Positions 47,676-58,150 are shown, counted from the first letter of the stretch. The stretch is DNA of 64,000 nucleotides from Lelliottia jeotgali (GCA_002271215.1 CP018628.1:1364001-1428000), one strand, 5' to 3'. Notes: generated from the sequence alone by a model not told the origin. Numbers and translations: made by a program.

Positions 47676-48944
47676 GTGTCAAAGGCAACCGAACAAAACG
47701 ACAAGCTTAAGCGAGCGATAATTGTCTCCGCAGTGCTGCATGTGATTCTTTTTGCAGTGCTGATCTGGAGTTCGTTCGATGAGCACATTGACGCGTCAGC
47801 CGGCGGTGGTGGGGGCTCTTCCATCGACGCCGTCATGGTAGATCCCGGCGCGGTAGTGCAAAACTATAATCGTCAGCAACAGCAGCAGGCGAGTGCAAAA
47901 CGAGCTGAAGAGCAGCGTGACAAACAGGCGCAACAGCAAGCCGAGGAACTGCGTGAAAAACAGGCCGCGGAGCAAGAGCGTTTGAAGCAGCTCGAGAAAG
48001 AACGTTTGCAGGCGCAAGAAGCGGCGAAAGAGCAGGCGGATCAGCAGAAACAGGCTGAAGCTGCCGCTCAAAAAGCGCAAGAGCAGCAAAAGCAGGCAGA
48101 AGAGGCGGCAGCAAAATCCGCAGCGGATGCCAAAGCGAAGGCTGATGCTCAGGCAAAACAAGCCGCTGACGCAGCGAAGAAAGCCGCAGCTGATGCCCAA
48201 AAAGTCGCTGAAGCCGAAGCCGTGAAGAAAGCGGCTGCTGACGCAGAGAAAAAAGCACAAGCAGAAGCGGCGAAAAAAGCCGCCGCTGATGCACAGAAGA
48301 AAGCTGAAGCAGAAACCGCGAAGAAAGCAGCTCAGGAGGCGGAGAAGAAAGCCGCTGCCGATGCTGCGAAGAAAGCGGCTGCAGCAGAGAAGGCCGCGGC
48401 TGAAAAAGCCGCTGCTGCTGAGAAGGCTGCGGCCGACAAAAAAGCCGCTGCCGCTGAAAAAGCTGCTGCAGATAAGAAAGCCGCTGCCGATAAAGCAGCA
48501 GCCGCCAAAGCTGCCGCTGCCAAAAAAGCCGCCTCGGAGAAAGCTTCAGCATCAGATGTTGACGACCTTTTCGGTGACCTGAGTTCAGGTAAGAATGCAC
48601 CGAAAACGGGCGGCGGGGCGAAAGGAAGTAACGCGTCGCCTGCAGGAAGTGGTAACACTAAGAATAACGGCGCTTCAGGCGCTGAAATCAATGGCTATGC
48701 CTCGCAGATTAAATCAGCGATTGAAAGTCGATTTTATGATGCTTCATCTTATGCCGGTAAAACGTGTACGCTGCGGATAAAACTGGCACCGGATGGCATG
48801 TTACTTGATATTCAGTCCGAAGGTGGCGATCCGGCCCTGTGTACTGCTGCGCTGGCAGCGGCACGTCAGGCGAAGATGCCAAAACCACCTTCGCAAGCCG
48901 TCTATGAAGTCTTTAAAAATGCGCCGCTGGACTTTAAACCTTAA
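47676..48944 (+). CDS. tolA: TolA, periplasm-spanning energy transducer
   Basis: Couples TolQR to Pal and TolB across the periplasm. 422 residues (E. coli 421). Domain I: one membrane helix (about 14-34). Domain II (about 50-310): a long helical rod of Ala/Lys/Glu/Gln, including repeated EKAAADKKAAA-type units between about 210 and 290. Domain III (about 325-422): globular, with EINGYASQIKSAIESRFYD and a disulphide-forming Cys pair (KTCTLRI ... ALCTAAL). GTG start. A 134-base gap follows before tolB. Confidence 0.95.
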   Translation: MSKATEQNDKLKRAIIVSAVLHVILFAVLIWSSFDEHIDASAGGGGGSSIDAVMVDPGAVVQNYNRQQQQQASAKRAEEQRDKQAQQQAEELREKQAAEQERLKQLEKERLQAQEAAKEQADQQKQAEAAAQKAQEQQKQAEEAAAKSAADAKAKADAQAKQAADAAKKAAADAQKVAEAEAVKKAAADAEKKAQAEAAKKAAADAQKKAEAETAKKAAQEAEKKAAADAAKKAAAAEKAAAEKAAAAEKAAADKKAAAAEKAAADKKAAADKAAAAKAAAAKKAASEKASASDVDDLFGDLSSGKNAPKTGGGAKGSNASPAGSGNTKNNGASGAEINGYASQIKSAIESRFYDASSYAGKTCTLRIKLAPDGMLLDIQSEGGDPALCTAALAAARQAKMPKPPSQAVYEVFKNAPLDFKP

Positions 48945-49078
48945 GTCACAATTTCTCCGTGCAAACGGGGAAAAATAGACCAGGTTTAGTCACAGGGTTC
49001 TGGTAGTTTTGTCTATTTGAGTTTGTTAACATTCTGCTAAATTATCGTGGGTAAGGTTACCCAGATAAGGGAGATATG

Positions 49079-50371
49079 ATGAAGCAGGCATTACGTGTTG
49101 CAGTAAGTTTCTTTATGCTGTGGGCAGCTGTGCTGCACGCAGAGGTACGCATTGAGATCACCCAAGGGGTGGACTCCGCGCGTCCAATCGGCGTTGTTCC
49201 GTTCCAGTGGGCAGGCCCTGGCGCTGCACCTGAAGATGTTGGCGGCATTGTTGCGGCTGACTTGCGTAACAGCGGCAAATTCAATCCATTAGATCGTTCT
49301 CGTCTGCCACAGCAGCCGGGCACCGCTCAGGAAGTTCAGCCTGCTGCCTGGTCTGCGCTGGGTATTGATGCCGTGGTCGTGGGTCAAGTGACTCCGAATC
49401 CGGACGGTGGCTACACAGTGGCGTACCAGCTGGTTGATACTGGTGGCGCGCCAGGTACCGTTCTGGCGCAGAACTCGTATAAAGTGAATAAGCAGTGGCT
49501 TCGCTACGCGGGTCACACTGCGAGTGATGAAGTGTTCGAGAAGCTGACCGGTATTAAAGGTGCCTTCCGTACCCGTATCGCTTATGTTGTTCAGACTAAC
49601 GGCGGCCAGTTCCCGTATGAACTGCGCGTGTCTGACTACGATGGTTATAACCAGTTCACCGTACACCGTTCACCGCAGCCGCTGATGTCTCCGGCATGGT
49701 CACCGGATGGTTCTAAACTGGCTTACGTGACCTTCGAAAGTGGTCGTTCAGCACTGGTTATCCAGACGCTGTCCAACGGCGCTGTGCGTCAGGTGGCTTC
49801 GTTCCCACGTCACAACGGTGCGCCTGCATTCTCACCGGATGGTTCTAAACTGGCATTTGCTCTGTCTAAAACAGGCAGCCTGAACCTCTACGTGATGGAT
49901 ATCGGTTCCGGCCAGATCCGTCAGGTGACTGATGGTCGTAGCAACAACACTGAACCAACCTGGTTCCCGGACAGCCAGAATCTGGCGTTCACGTCTGACC
50001 AGGCGGGCCGCCCACAGGTATACAAAGTCAATGTGAATGGCGGTGCACCGCAGCGCATCACCTGGGAAGGTTCACAAAACCAGGATTCTGATGTAAGCAG
50101 TGATGGTAAATTTATGGTAATGGTCAGTTCTGCTGGTGGCCAGCAGCACATTGCCAAACAAGATCTGGTAACGGGTGGCGTGCAAGTTTTATCGTCAACG
50201 TTCCTGGATGAAACGCCAAGTCTGGCACCTAACGGCACGATGGTAATCTACAGCTCTTCTCAGGGGATGGGATCTGTGCTGAATCTGGTTTCTACAGATG
50301 GGCGTTTCAAAGCGCGTATTCCGGCAACTGATGGACAGGTAAAATCACCTGCCTGGTCGCCGTATCTGTAA
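49079..50371 (+). CDS. tolB: TolB, periplasmic beta-propeller protein
   Basis: Periplasmic partner that binds Pal and TolA. 430 residues, E. coli length: signal peptide about 1-21 (ending VLHA), an N-terminal domain (about 22-165), and a six-bladed propeller with repeated [30 protein letters not shown] and [15 protein letters not shown]. Two tandem ATG codons exist; the second (49079) is better spaced from AAGGGAG at 49067-49073 and gives the family start MKQALRVA. Confidence 0.96.
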   Translation: MKQALRVAVSFFMLWAAVLHAEVRIEITQGVDSARPIGVVPFQWAGPGAAPEDVGGIVAADLRNSGKFNPLDRSRLPQQPGTAQEVQPAAWSALGIDAVVVGQVTPNPDGGYTVAYQLVDTGGAPGTVLAQNSYKVNKQWLRYAGHTASDEVFEKLTGIKGAFRTRIAYVVQTNGGQFPYELRVSDYDGYNQFTVHRSPQPLMSPAWSPDGSKLAYVTFESGRSALVIQTLSNGAVRQVASFPRHNGAPAFSPDGSKLAFALSKTGSLNLYVMDIGSGQIRQVTDGRSNNTEPTWFPDSQNLAFTSDQAGRPQVYKVNVNGGAPQRITWEGSQNQDSDVSSDGKFMVMVSSAGGQQHIAKQDLVTGGVQVLSSTFLDETPSLAPNGTMVIYSSSQGMGSVLNLVSTDGRFKARIPATDGQVKSPAWSPYL

Positions 50372-50382
50372 ATAATAATTAA

Positions 50383-50928
<546 letters not shown>

Positions 50929-50937
50929 GAGAATTGC

Positions 50938-51732
50938 ATGAGCAGTAACTTCAGACATCAACTATTGAGTCTGTCGTTACTGGTTGGAATAGCGGCCCCC
51001 TGGGCCGCTTTTGCTCAGGCACCAATCAGTAGTGTCGGCTCCGGCTCGGTCGAAGACCGCGTCACTCAACTCGAGCGTATTTCTAACGCTCATAGTCAGC
51101 TTTTAACCCAACTCCAGCAGCAACTCTCCGATAACCAAAACGATATTGATTCTCTCCGTGGTCAGATTCAGGAAAGTCAGTACCAGTTGAACCAGGTTGT
51201 CGAGCGTCAGAAGCAGATCCTGTTGCAGATCGACGGCATGAGCAGCGGTGGTGCTGCGGCGCAACCTGCGGCTGGCGATCAGAGCGGGGCGGCGACAGCC
51301 ACTCCAGCACCGTCAGCAGATGCATCAGCCTCAACAGGTGCGCCTGTACAGAGCGGTGACGCGAATACTGACTACAACGCAGCCATTGCCCTGGTGCAGG
51401 ATAAATCGCGTCAGGACGATGCTATCGCGGCGTTTCAGAACTTCGTGAAAAAGTACCCGGATTCAACGTATCAGCCGAATGCCAATTACTGGCTCGGTCA
51501 GTTGAATTACAACAAGGGGAAAAAGGATGATGCTGCGTTCTATTTTGCCTCCGTGGTGAAAAATTACCCAAAATCACCTAAAGCGCCTGATGCCATGTTT
51601 AAGGTCGGCGTCATCATGCAGGATAAAGGCGACAGCGCGAAAGCGAAGGCCGTTTATCAGCAGGTGGTCACGAAGTACCCTGGCACCGAAGGTGCAAAAC
51701 AAGCGCAAAAACGTCTTGGATCGATGGGTTGA
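50938..51732 (+). CDS. cpoB: CpoB, cell-division coordinator (TPR protein)
   Basis: Periplasmic protein that coordinates peptidoglycan synthesis by PBP1B with Tol-driven constriction. 264 residues (E. coli 263). Signal peptide 1-26 (ending WAAFA), coiled coil about 35-100 (VEDRVTQLERISNAHSQLLTQ begins it), a low-complexity Ala/Pro/Gly/Ser linker (about 102-138) and TPR repeats to the end (DYNAAIALVQDKSRQDDAI onwards). Nine bases after pal. Confidence 0.95.
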   Translation: MSSNFRHQLLSLSLLVGIAAPWAAFAQAPISSVGSGSVEDRVTQLERISNAHSQLLTQLQQQLSDNQNDIDSLRGQIQESQYQLNQVVERQKQILLQIDGMSSGGAAAQPAAGDQSGAATATPAPSADASASTGAPVQSGDANTDYNAAIALVQDKSRQDDAIAAFQNFVKKYPDSTYQPNANYWLGQLNYNKGKKDDAAFYFASVVKNYPKSPKAPDAMFKVGVIMQDKGDSAKAKAVYQQVVTKYPGTEGAKQAQKRLGSMG

Positions 51733-51741
51733 GTGTCGCAT

Positions 51742-51767
51742 GACCAGAAATCGCATTATTTCTGGTC
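51742..51767. other. Perfect hairpin after cpoB
   Basis: 10-bp stem GACCAGAAAT / ATTTCTGGTC with a CGCATT loop just after the cpoB stop. No T-tract follows; it may protect the mRNA 3' end or act as a weak terminator before the tRNA genes. Confidence 0.5.
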
Positions 51768-51894
51768 GTGCTGCCTGATTCGTAAGCAGTTAAGTGATCT
51801 TCGTCGAAATTTTTGTTGCGCTGAATTCTTAAATCAGTAATATATGCCGCCGTTGCCAAGGGATATCGAACAGCCCGAAAGCCGCGAAAAAAGT

Positions 51895-51970
51895 GGGTCG
51901 TTAGCTCAGTTGGTAGAGCAGTTGACTTTTAATCAATTGGTCGCAGGTTCGAATCCTGCACGACCCACCA
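51895..51970 (+). tRNA. lysT: tRNA-Lys (TTT)
   Basis: 76 bases with encoded CCA; anticodon TTT; acceptor stem GGGTCGT / ACGACCC. First of five clustered tRNA genes, following the conserved cpoB-to-tRNA arrangement. Confidence 0.97.
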
Positions 51971-52006
51971 CTTAAGATTTTCCTGTAGTACCCGGTAGTA
52001 TGCGTT

Positions 52007-52082
52007 GGGTGATTAGCTCAGTTGGTAGAGCACCTCCTTTACACGGAGGGGGTCGGCGGTTCGAGCCCGTCATCACCCACCA
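52007..52082 (+). tRNA. valT: tRNA-Val (TAC)
   Basis: 76 bases including CCA, anticodon TAC in CTTTACACG, acceptor GGGTGAT / ATCACCC. The only valine tRNA in this cluster; E. coli K-12 has two here. Confidence 0.96.
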
Positions 52083-52085
52083 TTT

Positions 52086-52161
52086 GGGGCGTTAGCTCAG
52101 TTGGTAGAGCAGTTGACTTTTAATCAATTGGTCGCAGGTTCGAATCCTGCACGCCCCACCA
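52086..52161 (+). tRNA. tRNA-Lys (TTT), GGGGCG acceptor variant
   Basis: 76 bases, same body as the first lysine tRNA, but with acceptor GGGGCGT / ACGCCCC: the fourth base pair is G-C instead of U-A. Only three bases after tRNA-Val. Confidence 0.96.
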
Positions 52162-52201
52162 ATACTACAGTTTTAAGTGAAAATTCAGGCAGCACCCGGA
52201 A

Positions 52202-52277
52202 GGGGCGTTAGCTCAGTTGGTAGAGCAGTTGACTTTTAATCAATTGGTCGCAGGTTCGAATCCTGCACGCCCCACCA
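52202..52277 (+). tRNA. tRNA-Lys (TTT), GGGGCG acceptor variant
   Basis: 76 bases, identical to the copy at 52086, including the compensatory G4-C69 pair and encoded CCA. Confidence 0.96.
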
Positions 52278-52306
52278 GCCTGAATACAATTTGCAAGTCC
52301 CGAAAG

Positions 52307-52382
52307 GGGTCGTTAGCTCAGTTGGTAGAGCAGTTGACTTTTAATCAATTGGTCGCAGGTTCGAATCCTGCACGACCCACCA
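52307..52382 (+). tRNA. tRNA-Lys (TTT)
   Basis: 76 bases, identical to the first copy (GGGTCG acceptor). Last tRNA of the cluster, followed by an intrinsic terminator. Confidence 0.97.
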
Positions 52383-52418
52383 ATTTTAGCATTGTGACTT
52401 GATGTTAAATCTCTATGT

Positions 52419-52445
52419 AAAAAGGCGCCCTAAAGGCGCCTTTTT
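52419..52445 (+). terminator. Intrinsic terminator of the tRNA cluster
   Basis: AAAAAGGCGCC-CTAAA-GGCGCCTTTTT: 6-bp GC stem extended by A-T pairs and a T5 tract. Confidence 0.9.
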
Positions 52446-52487
52446 GCTATCCAAATATTGTGACTTTTTCCGCTCAACGCGCTATCT

Positions 52488-52505
52488 TGTTTAGTATACA
52501 AAACA
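52488..52505 (+). promoter_or_regulatory. NadR operator upstream of nadA
   Basis: TGTTTA-GTATAC-AAAACA resembles the NadR box TGTTTA-N6-TAAACA with one mismatch. It is 72 bases before the nadA ATG. NadR represses nadA-pnuC when NAD is plentiful in enteric bacteria. Confidence 0.75.
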
Positions 52506-52577
52506 CAAATGTCATATCTTTCGTTCAGAACGCAAAAGAGAGACATTATTGTTAAGCCAGTAAAACGAGAAGCAATG

Positions 52578-53621
52578 ATGAGCGTGATGTTTGATCCTGA
52601 AGCCGCAATCTATCCTTTCCCGCCGAAACCCGTGCCACTCAATCGGGACGAAAAACAGTTTTACCGTGAAAAAATCAAGCGCCTGTTGAAGGAGCGAGAT
52701 GCGGTGATGGTCGCGCATTACTATACCGATCCCGAAATCCAGCAGCTGGCGGAAGAGACCGGCGGCTGTATCTCCGATTCTCTTGAGATGGCGCGTTTTG
52801 GGGCGAAACATCCTGCCTCAACGCTGCTCGTTGCGGGCGTACGCTTCATGGGTGAGACGGCGAAAATCCTCAGTCCGGAAAAAACCATCCTGATGCCTAC
52901 GCTCAATGCGGAGTGCTCTCTGGATTTAGGCTGTCCGATCGACGAATTCAGCGCGTTTTGCGATGCCCACCCAGACCGTACGGTCGTCGTGTACGCCAAC
53001 ACGTCTGCTGCCGTGAAAGCGCGCGCTGACTGGGTGGTTACTTCCAGCATCGCGGTTGAACTCATTGAGCATCTGGACAGTCTGGGGCAAAAAATCATCT
53101 GGGCACCGGATAAGCATTTGGGCAATTACGTGCAGAAGCAAACTGGCGCAGACGTGCTGTGCTGGCAGGGTGCGTGTATTGTGCACGACGAGTTCAAAAC
53201 TCAGGCGTTGGCGCGCATGAAAGCCCTCTATCCTGAAGCGGCGATTCTGGTGCATCCTGAATCTCCACAGTCGGTGGTCGACATGGCAGATGCGGTCGGC
53301 TCCACCAGCCAACTGATTAATGCGGCGAAAACCCTGCCGAACCAGAAACTGATTGTCGCCACCGATCGCGGCATCTTTTATAAAATGCAGCAGGCGGTAC
53401 CGGACAAAGAGTTGTTCGAAGCGCCGACCGCCGGAGAAGGGGCCACCTGCCGTAGCTGCGCACACTGTCCGTGGATGGCGATGAATGGCCTCAAGGCGAT
53501 TGCTGAAGGGCTGGAATCTGGCGGAGCGGCACATGAAATCCATGTCGACGCTGCGTTGCGTGAGGGCGCGTTAATTCCGCTTAACCGCATGCTCGATTTT
53601 GCGGCTACACTACGCTCCTGA
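52578..53621 (+). CDS. nadA: Quinolinate synthase A
   Basis: [4Fe-4S] enzyme that condenses iminoaspartate (from NadB) with dihydroxyacetone phosphate to quinolinate for NAD synthesis. 347 residues, E. coli length. Three cluster Cys lie in [10 protein letters not shown] (about 113), [12 protein letters not shown] (about 200) and [14 protein letters not shown] (about 291-297); [10 protein letters not shown] and HPESPQ are substrate-site motifs. Upstream in-frame ATGs at 52509 and 52575 exist; the one at 52578 gives the family start [10 protein letters not shown]. Followed by pnuC, 37 bases away. Confidence 0.96.
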   Translation: MSVMFDPEAAIYPFPPKPVPLNRDEKQFYREKIKRLLKERDAVMVAHYYTDPEIQQLAEETGGCISDSLEMARFGAKHPASTLLVAGVRFMGETAKILSPEKTILMPTLNAECSLDLGCPIDEFSAFCDAHPDRTVVVYANTSAAVKARADWVVTSSIAVELIEHLDSLGQKIIWAPDKHLGNYVQKQTGADVLCWQGACIVHDEFKTQALARMKALYPEAAILVHPESPQSVVDMADAVGSTSQLINAAKTLPNQKLIVATDRGIFYKMQQAVPDKELFEAPTAGEGATCRSCAHCPWMAMNGLKAIAEGLESGGAAHEIHVDAALREGALIPLNRMLDFAATLRS

Positions 53622-53658
53622 GATGAGATAACGCGTATCACTACGCTCTGGGGAAAAG

Positions 53659-54378
53659 ATGGATTTTTTTAGCACGCAGAACATCCTGGTTCACATACCG
53701 ATCGGGGCGGGCGGCTACGACCTGTCATGGATTGAAGCCATCGGTACGCTGGCAGGGTTGCTCTGCATCTGGCTGGCGAGTCTGGAGAAGATAAGCAACT
53801 ATGCATTTGGCCTGATTAACGTCACGCTGTTTGCGATTATCTTTTTCCAGATTCAGCTCTATGCGAGCCTGCTGTTGCAGCTGTTTTTCTTCGCCGCGAA
53901 CATCTACGGCTGGTACGCCTGGTCGAGGCAAAACAGTGAGAAGGAAGCCGAGCTACAGATTCGCTGGCTGCCTTTACCAAAGGCTATCGCCTGGCTTGTA
54001 GCCTGCGTGGTGGCGATTGGTCTGATGACAGTCTTCATCAACCCGGTGTTTGGTTTCCTGACCCGCATTGCGGTGTCGGTGATGTCCAGCCTGGGTTTGA
54101 ACGTCACAATGCCCGAACTTCAGCCAGATGCTTTCCCGTTCTGGGATTCCTGCATGATGGTGCTGTCTATCGCCGCGATGATCCTGATGACGCGTAAGTA
54201 CGTAGAGAACTGGCTGTTGTGGGTGATCATCAACGTCATTAGCGTGGTGATTTTCGCGTTGCAGGGCGTCTACGCCATGTCGCTGGAATATCTCCTGCTC
54301 ACCTTTATCGCCCTGAACGGCAGCCGGATGTGGATTAACAGCGCGCGTCAGCGTGGCTCCCACGCGCTGTCCAGTTAA
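53659..54378 (+). CDS. pnuC: PnuC, nicotinamide riboside transporter
   Basis: Inner-membrane facilitator for nicotinamide riboside, a salvage route to NAD. 239 residues, E. coli length, seven membrane helices of the SWEET-like PnuC fold. Typical motifs are [11 protein letters not shown] and the C-terminal [20 protein letters not shown]. In an operon with nadA; its last four bases overlap the convergent zitB 3' end, so no room exists for a terminator between them. Confidence 0.95.
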   Translation: MDFFSTQNILVHIPIGAGGYDLSWIEAIGTLAGLLCIWLASLEKISNYAFGLINVTLFAIIFFQIQLYASLLLQLFFFAANIYGWYAWSRQNSEKEAELQIRWLPLPKAIAWLVACVVAIGLMTVFINPVFGFLTRIAVSVMSSLGLNVTMPELQPDAFPFWDSCMMVLSIAAMILMTRKYVENWLLWVIINVISVVIFALQGVYAMSLEYLLLTFIALNGSRMWINSARQRGSHALSS

Positions 54379-55313
54379 TGGTGGTGATGGTGTGAATGGT
54401 CGGACTGTGTCTCATTGAGATGGCAGTCCGACCCGTTGCAGGTCTGATACTCCATCTGGATGGTGGCGTGTGAAATTTCGTAATGATGTTCCAGGAAGTG
54501 TTGGATACGCCCCAGCAGAGCATCGTGATCGTGCGGCGGAATCACCTGCACATGCAGGGTCATCACCGGTTTCTCACCGACCAGCCAGACGTGAACATGA
54601 TGTACATCGCGCACTTCCGGGATATCCCGGCACATTTTGCGTTTTAGCGCCGGAATATCCAGTGACACCGGCGCGCCTTCCAGCAGTTCGTTCACACTCT
54701 CTTTTAATAATCCCCATGCACTACGCAGCACCAGGCACGAGACCAGTACCGACAGAATAGGGTCGATAGGCGTCCAGCCGGTGTAGATAATTACCAGTGC
54801 TGCGACAATAGCACCTACTGATCCCAGCAGATCGCCCAGCACGTGCAGCGCCGCCGCACGTACATTTAGGTTTTTCTCGCTACTGCCACGGTGCAAAATC
54901 CAGAACGCAAGAATATTAGCCAGCAACCCGGCGACGGCAATCACCATCATCGTCATTCCGGCAACAGGCTGCGGATGGCGGAAACGCTGGAAGGCTTCCC
55001 AAACGATTAAGACAGTAATCACTACCAGCGCAATGGCATTGACGAAAGCGGCGAGTGTGGTCAGGCGTAGCCAGCCAAACGTATGGCGTGCATTAGGTGG
55101 ACGGCGGGCAAATTGCACGGCGATTAACGCGAACAGCAGTGCGGCGGCGTCAGTGAGCATATGACCCGCATCCGCCAGCAGGGCCAGTGAACCAGAAATA
55201 AGTCCGCCGACAACCTCGATAGCCATAAACGAAGCCGTGATGCCGAAAGCCAGCATCAGACGTTTAGCGTTTTCGTCCCCCGAAGAGTGCGAATGAGAAT
55301 GCGTGTGCGCCAT
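54375..55313 (-). CDS. zitB: ZitB, zinc-exporting cation diffusion facilitator
   Basis: Exports Zn(II) from the cytoplasm by proton antiport. 312 residues (E. coli 313). Six membrane helices (about 18-210); the metal sites in helices 2 and 5 are HMLTD (about 52-56) and HVLGD (about 156-160). The N-terminus (HTHSHSHSS) and the last residues (DHSHHHHH) are His-rich, as usual for CDF zinc pumps. Tail-to-tail with pnuC, overlapping by four bases. Confidence 0.95.
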   Translation of the reverse strand: MAHTHSHSHSSGDENAKRLMLAFGITASFMAIEVVGGLISGSLALLADAGHMLTDAAALLFALIAVQFARRPPNARHTFGWLRLTTLAAFVNAIALVVITVLIVWEAFQRFRHPQPVAGMTMMVIAVAGLLANILAFWILHRGSSEKNLNVRAAALHVLGDLLGSVGAIVAALVIIYTGWTPIDPILSVLVSCLVLRSAWGLLKESVNELLEGAPVSLDIPALKRKMCRDIPEVRDVHHVHVWLVGEKPVMTLHVQVIPPHDHDALLGRIQHFLEHHYEISHATIQMEYQTCNGSDCHLNETQSDHSHHHHH

Positions 55314-55369
55314 GAACTCTGTCCTGATGATTTATTATTCTAAGGGTAGATTTTTTAACATTTTGCACA

Positions 55370-55398
55370 AAAAGGAAAGGGGAGCTTTCGCTCCCCTT
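55370..55398 (-). terminator. Intrinsic terminator of ybgS
   Basis: On the minus strand AAGGGGAGC-GAAA-GCTCCCCTT followed by TCCTTTTT, 22 bases after the ybgS stop and before zitB. Confidence 0.8.
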
Positions 55399-55420
55399 CA
55401 TTTATCCGATCGGGCCGATA

Positions 55421-55789
55421 TTACTGCGTGGTGCCGTCGGTTTTAGTGTCGCTATCGATGCTTTTATCCGGGCATTTCCCATCTTTACACATCGAATTTT
55501 TGTGCACTTCGTCTTTGGTCATACCGTCATGGTTCATGGTCCCCGAGTCGGTCCCGTTCGGGTGAAGCATAGTACCGCCGCTCGTTCCGCTGCCGGTATT
55601 GATGTTGTTGTTATCAACATTATTCGGTGCCAAATTCTGTTTGGCGTCCGGTGCTTCCTGGCCAGCAGCGGCAGCGGCGTTAGCCTGGCCGTTGCTGTCG
55701 GAACCCGCCGAGTCTGCGGCCAGTGCGGCCCCGCTTGCCAGGGTTAAGGTGGCGGTCAGAAAAAGGGTTGCCAGTTTAGTCATTTTCAT
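55421..55789 (-). CDS. ybgS: YbgS, secreted low-complexity protein
   Basis: 122 residues (E. coli 126): signal peptide about 1-24 ([20 protein letters not shown], cut after ALA), then a Asn/Ala/Gly/Asp-rich mature region with [13 protein letters not shown] and a C-terminal [18 protein letters not shown] containing two Cys. Function unknown; it is predicted periplasmic and perhaps disordered. The frame is open upstream to 55864, but the signal peptide and AGGAG ribosome site at seven bases fix the start at 55789. Confidence 0.85.
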   Translation of the reverse strand: MKMTKLATLFLTATLTLASGAALAADSAGSDSNGQANAAAAAGQEAPDAKQNLAPNNVDNNNINTGSGTSGGTMLHPNGTDSGTMNHDGMTKDEVHKNSMCKDGKCPDKSIDSDTKTDGTTQ

Positions 55790-56106
55790 CATGCTGCTCC
55801 TGTTCTGGTCGTTATGTGCTGGATAACTTCTTCCAACAGTGCATACGCGAAAGTATTCGCTCAATGGTCAAAGATTCCAGTAACTGAACTTATGTCAGAA
55901 TGGAATCACGTTAAAATGCATAAATAGAGTGGTTACATTTAAAAAGTTTAGGGCAGATCTCGTTATTCGCTACTTTGTCGCGTTTTTTAGGGGAATTCCA
56001 GGAATTATCCGTGTGAAGTGTAAAAGCCCGTTTACACTTCCAGGCTGACAAGTTAGATTGAAAGGATTGCATTCATTAATAAAAATATGTCAGAGCCGGA
56101 ACGATC
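55790..56106 (+). promoter_or_regulatory. ybgS-aroG divergent promoter region
   Basis: 317 bases, AT-rich, containing the promoters of both genes and the TyrR box listed separately. I see no gene in it. Confidence 0.6.
56019..56036. promoter_or_regulatory. TyrR box of aroG
   Basis: TGTAAA-AGCCCG-TTTACA is a perfect TGTAAA-N6-TTTACA palindrome, 71 bases before the aroG ATG, matching the strong TyrR box position in E. coli, where TyrR with phenylalanine or tryptophan represses. Confidence 0.88.
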
Positions 56107-57159
56107 ATGAATTATCAGAACGACGATTTACGCATTAAAGAGATCAATGAGTTATTACCGCCTGTAGCGCTCCTTGAAAAATTCCCCGCCACTGAAAATG
56201 CCGCCAATACGGTTTCCCATGCCCGCAAAGCGATCCACAAGATCCTGAAAGGTAATGACGATCGCCTGCTGGTGGTGATCGGGCCTTGCTCCATCCACGA
56301 TCCTGCGGCGGCGAAAGAATATGCTGCGCGTCTGCTGACGCTGCGTGAAGAGCTACAGGGCGAGCTGGAAATCGTCATGCGCGTCTATTTTGAAAAACCG
56401 CGTACCACCGTCGGCTGGAAAGGGCTAATCAACGATCCGCATATGGACAACAGCTTCCAGATCAACGACGGCCTGCGCATCGCGCGCAAACTGCTGCTGG
56501 AAATTAACGACAGCGGTTTACCGGCAGCGGGCGAGTTTTTGGATATGATCACCCCGCAATACCTGGCTGATTTGATGAGCTGGGGCGCGATTGGTGCGCG
56601 TACCACGGAATCTCAGGTTCACCGCGAGCTGGCATCCGGCCTGTCTTGCCCGGTCGGGTTCAAAAACGGCACCGATGGGACCATGAAAGTGGCCATTGAT
56701 GCAATCAATGCTGCCGGTGCGCCGCACTGCTTCCTGTCTGTGACCAAATGGGGCCACTCGGCTATCGTGAATACCAGCGGGAACGGCGACTGCCATATCA
56801 TTCTGCGTGGCGGTAAAGAACCAAACTACAGCGCAAAACACGTCGCCGAAGTGAAATCGGGCCTCGAAAAAGCCGGTCTGTCACCGAACGTGATGATCGA
56901 TTTCAGCCATGCCAACTCCAGCAAGCAGTTTAAAAAGCAGATGGAAGTGGGGGCGGACGTGTGCCAGCAGCTGGTAAACGGCGAGAAAGCTGTGATCGGC
57001 GTGATGATTGAAAGCCATCTGGTGGAAGGCAATCAGAACCTGGAGAGCGGAGAGCCGCTGGTATACGGTAAGAGCGTTACTGATGCCTGCATTGGTTGGG
57101 AAGATACCGACGCGATCCTGCGTCAGCTGGCGAATGCGGTAAAAGCGCGCCGCGCGTAA
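56107..57159 (+). CDS. aroG: DAHP synthase, phenylalanine-sensitive
   Basis: First step of the shikimate pathway: phosphoenolpyruvate plus erythrose 4-phosphate to DAHP. 350 residues, E. coli length. Type I alpha fold with GPCSIHDPAAAKEYA, MRVYFEKPRTTVGWKG, GARTTESQVHRELASG, KNGTDGTM, and DFSHANSSKQ motifs; Cys61, His268, Glu302, Asp326-type metal ligands are in place by alignment. The isozyme call rests on overall similarity to E. coli AroG and the TyrR box. Shares a bidirectional terminator with gpmA. Confidence 0.96.
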   Translation: MNYQNDDLRIKEINELLPPVALLEKFPATENAANTVSHARKAIHKILKGNDDRLLVVIGPCSIHDPAAAKEYAARLLTLREELQGELEIVMRVYFEKPRTTVGWKGLINDPHMDNSFQINDGLRIARKLLLEINDSGLPAAGEFLDMITPQYLADLMSWGAIGARTTESQVHRELASGLSCPVGFKNGTDGTMKVAIDAINAAGAPHCFLSVTKWGHSAIVNTSGNGDCHIILRGGKEPNYSAKHVAEVKSGLEKAGLSPNVMIDFSHANSSKQFKKQMEVGADVCQQLVNGEKAVIGVMIESHLVEGNQNLESGEPLVYGKSVTDACIGWEDTDAILRQLANAVKARRA

Positions 57160-57174
57160 CCCTTTTGCAGGCAA

Positions 57175-57207
57175 TAAAAAAGCGTGGATTGCTCCACGCT
57201 TTTTTTA
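57175..57207. terminator. Bidirectional terminator between aroG and gpmA
   Basis: AAAAAA-AGCGTGGA-TTGC-TCCACGCT-TTTTTTT: 8-bp stem with A-tract and T-tract, serving both convergent genes. Confidence 0.92.
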
Positions 57208-57221
57208 TGTCTGGCGAAAAA

Positions 57222-57974
57222 TTACTTCGCTTTACCCTGGTTAGCTACTGCCGCCGCTTTCGCTGCGATTTCCTCAGCGTTGCCCAGGTAGTAACGTTTG
57301 ATTGGGTTGAAGTTTTCATCGAACTCATACACCAGCGGCACGCCCGTTGGGATGTTCAGTTCGAGGATTTCGTCTTCGCCCATTTTATCCAGGTATTTCA
57401 CCAGCGCACGCAGGGAGTTACCGTGAGCCGCAACGATCACGCGCTCACCGCTTTTGATGCGTGGCAGAATGGTGTCGTTCCAGTAAGGCACAACGCGATC
57501 GATGGTCAGCGCCAGGCTTTCAGTCTGCGGCAGCTCTGCATCGGTCAGTTTCGCGTAACGCGGATCGTGGCCTGGGTAACGCTCATCATCTTTAGTCAGT
57601 TCTGGTGGAGTCACCGCAAAGCCACGACGCCACTGCTTAACCTGCTCGTCACCGTACTTCTCAGCGGTTTCGGCTTTGTTCAGACCCTGCAGCGCACCGT
57701 AGTGACGCTCGTTCAGTTTCCAGGATTTCTCAACCGGCAGCCAGGCCTGGTCCAGTTCGTCCAGCACGTTCCACAGAGTGTGGATGGCACGTTTCAGCAC
57801 AGAGGTATAAGCAAAATCGAAGCTGAAGCCTTCATCTTTCAGCAGTTTACCTGCAGCTTTTGCTTCGCTGACGCCTTTCTCAGACAGATCAACATCATAC
57901 CAACCGGTGAAACGGTTTTCGTTATTCCACTGGCTTTCGCCGTGGCGCACCAGAACCAGCTTAGTTACAGCCAT
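57222..57974 (-). CDS. gpmA: Phosphoglycerate mutase, 2,3-BPG dependent
   Basis: Glycolytic interconversion of 3- and 2-phosphoglycerate. 250 residues, E. coli length. Catalytic RHGESQWN with His11, [12 protein letters not shown], and [12 protein letters not shown] with the second His (about 184). The frame is open upstream to 58046, but that covers the Fur-box-like operator; [13 protein letters not shown] is the family start and GGAGAGAGAT precedes it. Confidence 0.96.
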   Translation of the reverse strand: MAVTKLVLVRHGESQWNNENRFTGWYDVDLSEKGVSEAKAAGKLLKDEGFSFDFAYTSVLKRAIHTLWNVLDELDQAWLPVEKSWKLNERHYGALQGLNKAETAEKYGDEQVKQWRRGFAVTPPELTKDDERYPGHDPRYAKLTDAELPQTESLALTIDRVVPYWNDTILPRIKSGERVIVAAHGNSLRALVKYLDKMGEDEILELNIPTGVPLVYEFDENFNPIKRYYLGNAEEIAAKAAAVANQGKAK

Positions 57975-58000
57975 ATCTCTCTCCTCAAAAGAACCATTAG

Positions 58001-58019
58001 AATGATAACAATTCTCATT
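58001..58019 (-). promoter_or_regulatory. Fur-box-like site upstream of gpmA
   Basis: AATGATAACAATTCTCATT resembles the Fur consensus GATAATGATAATCATTATC. It is 26 bases upstream of the gpmA start; gpmA is Fur-regulated in E. coli. Confidence 0.65.
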
Positions 58020-58150
58020 ATATTGCCGTGATCGCTCAGGCGGCAACGCTTAACCCTAACCATAGCGAAAATAGTGTCTCAGTGTAAGATGCTTGTGAAT
58101 TGAGGGTTATGATTTTGTCTGCGATCGGCGCTATTTTCAGCAAGACGGGC

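Noticed and set aside
51895..52382. tRNA cluster as an integration site for a genomic island
   Set aside because: No integrase, no partial tRNA duplicate and no foreign cargo adjoins; flanks are the conserved cpoB and nadA.
52217..52402. 61-codon frame across two tRNA-Lys genes
   Set aside because: It is a translation of tRNA sequence, with duplicated peptide LVEQLTFNQLVAGSNPARPT reflecting the tRNA copies.
57975..58046. 24-residue N-terminal extension of GpmA
   Set aside because: It covers the Fur-box-like operator and has no ribosome site; the family starts at [13 protein letters not shown].
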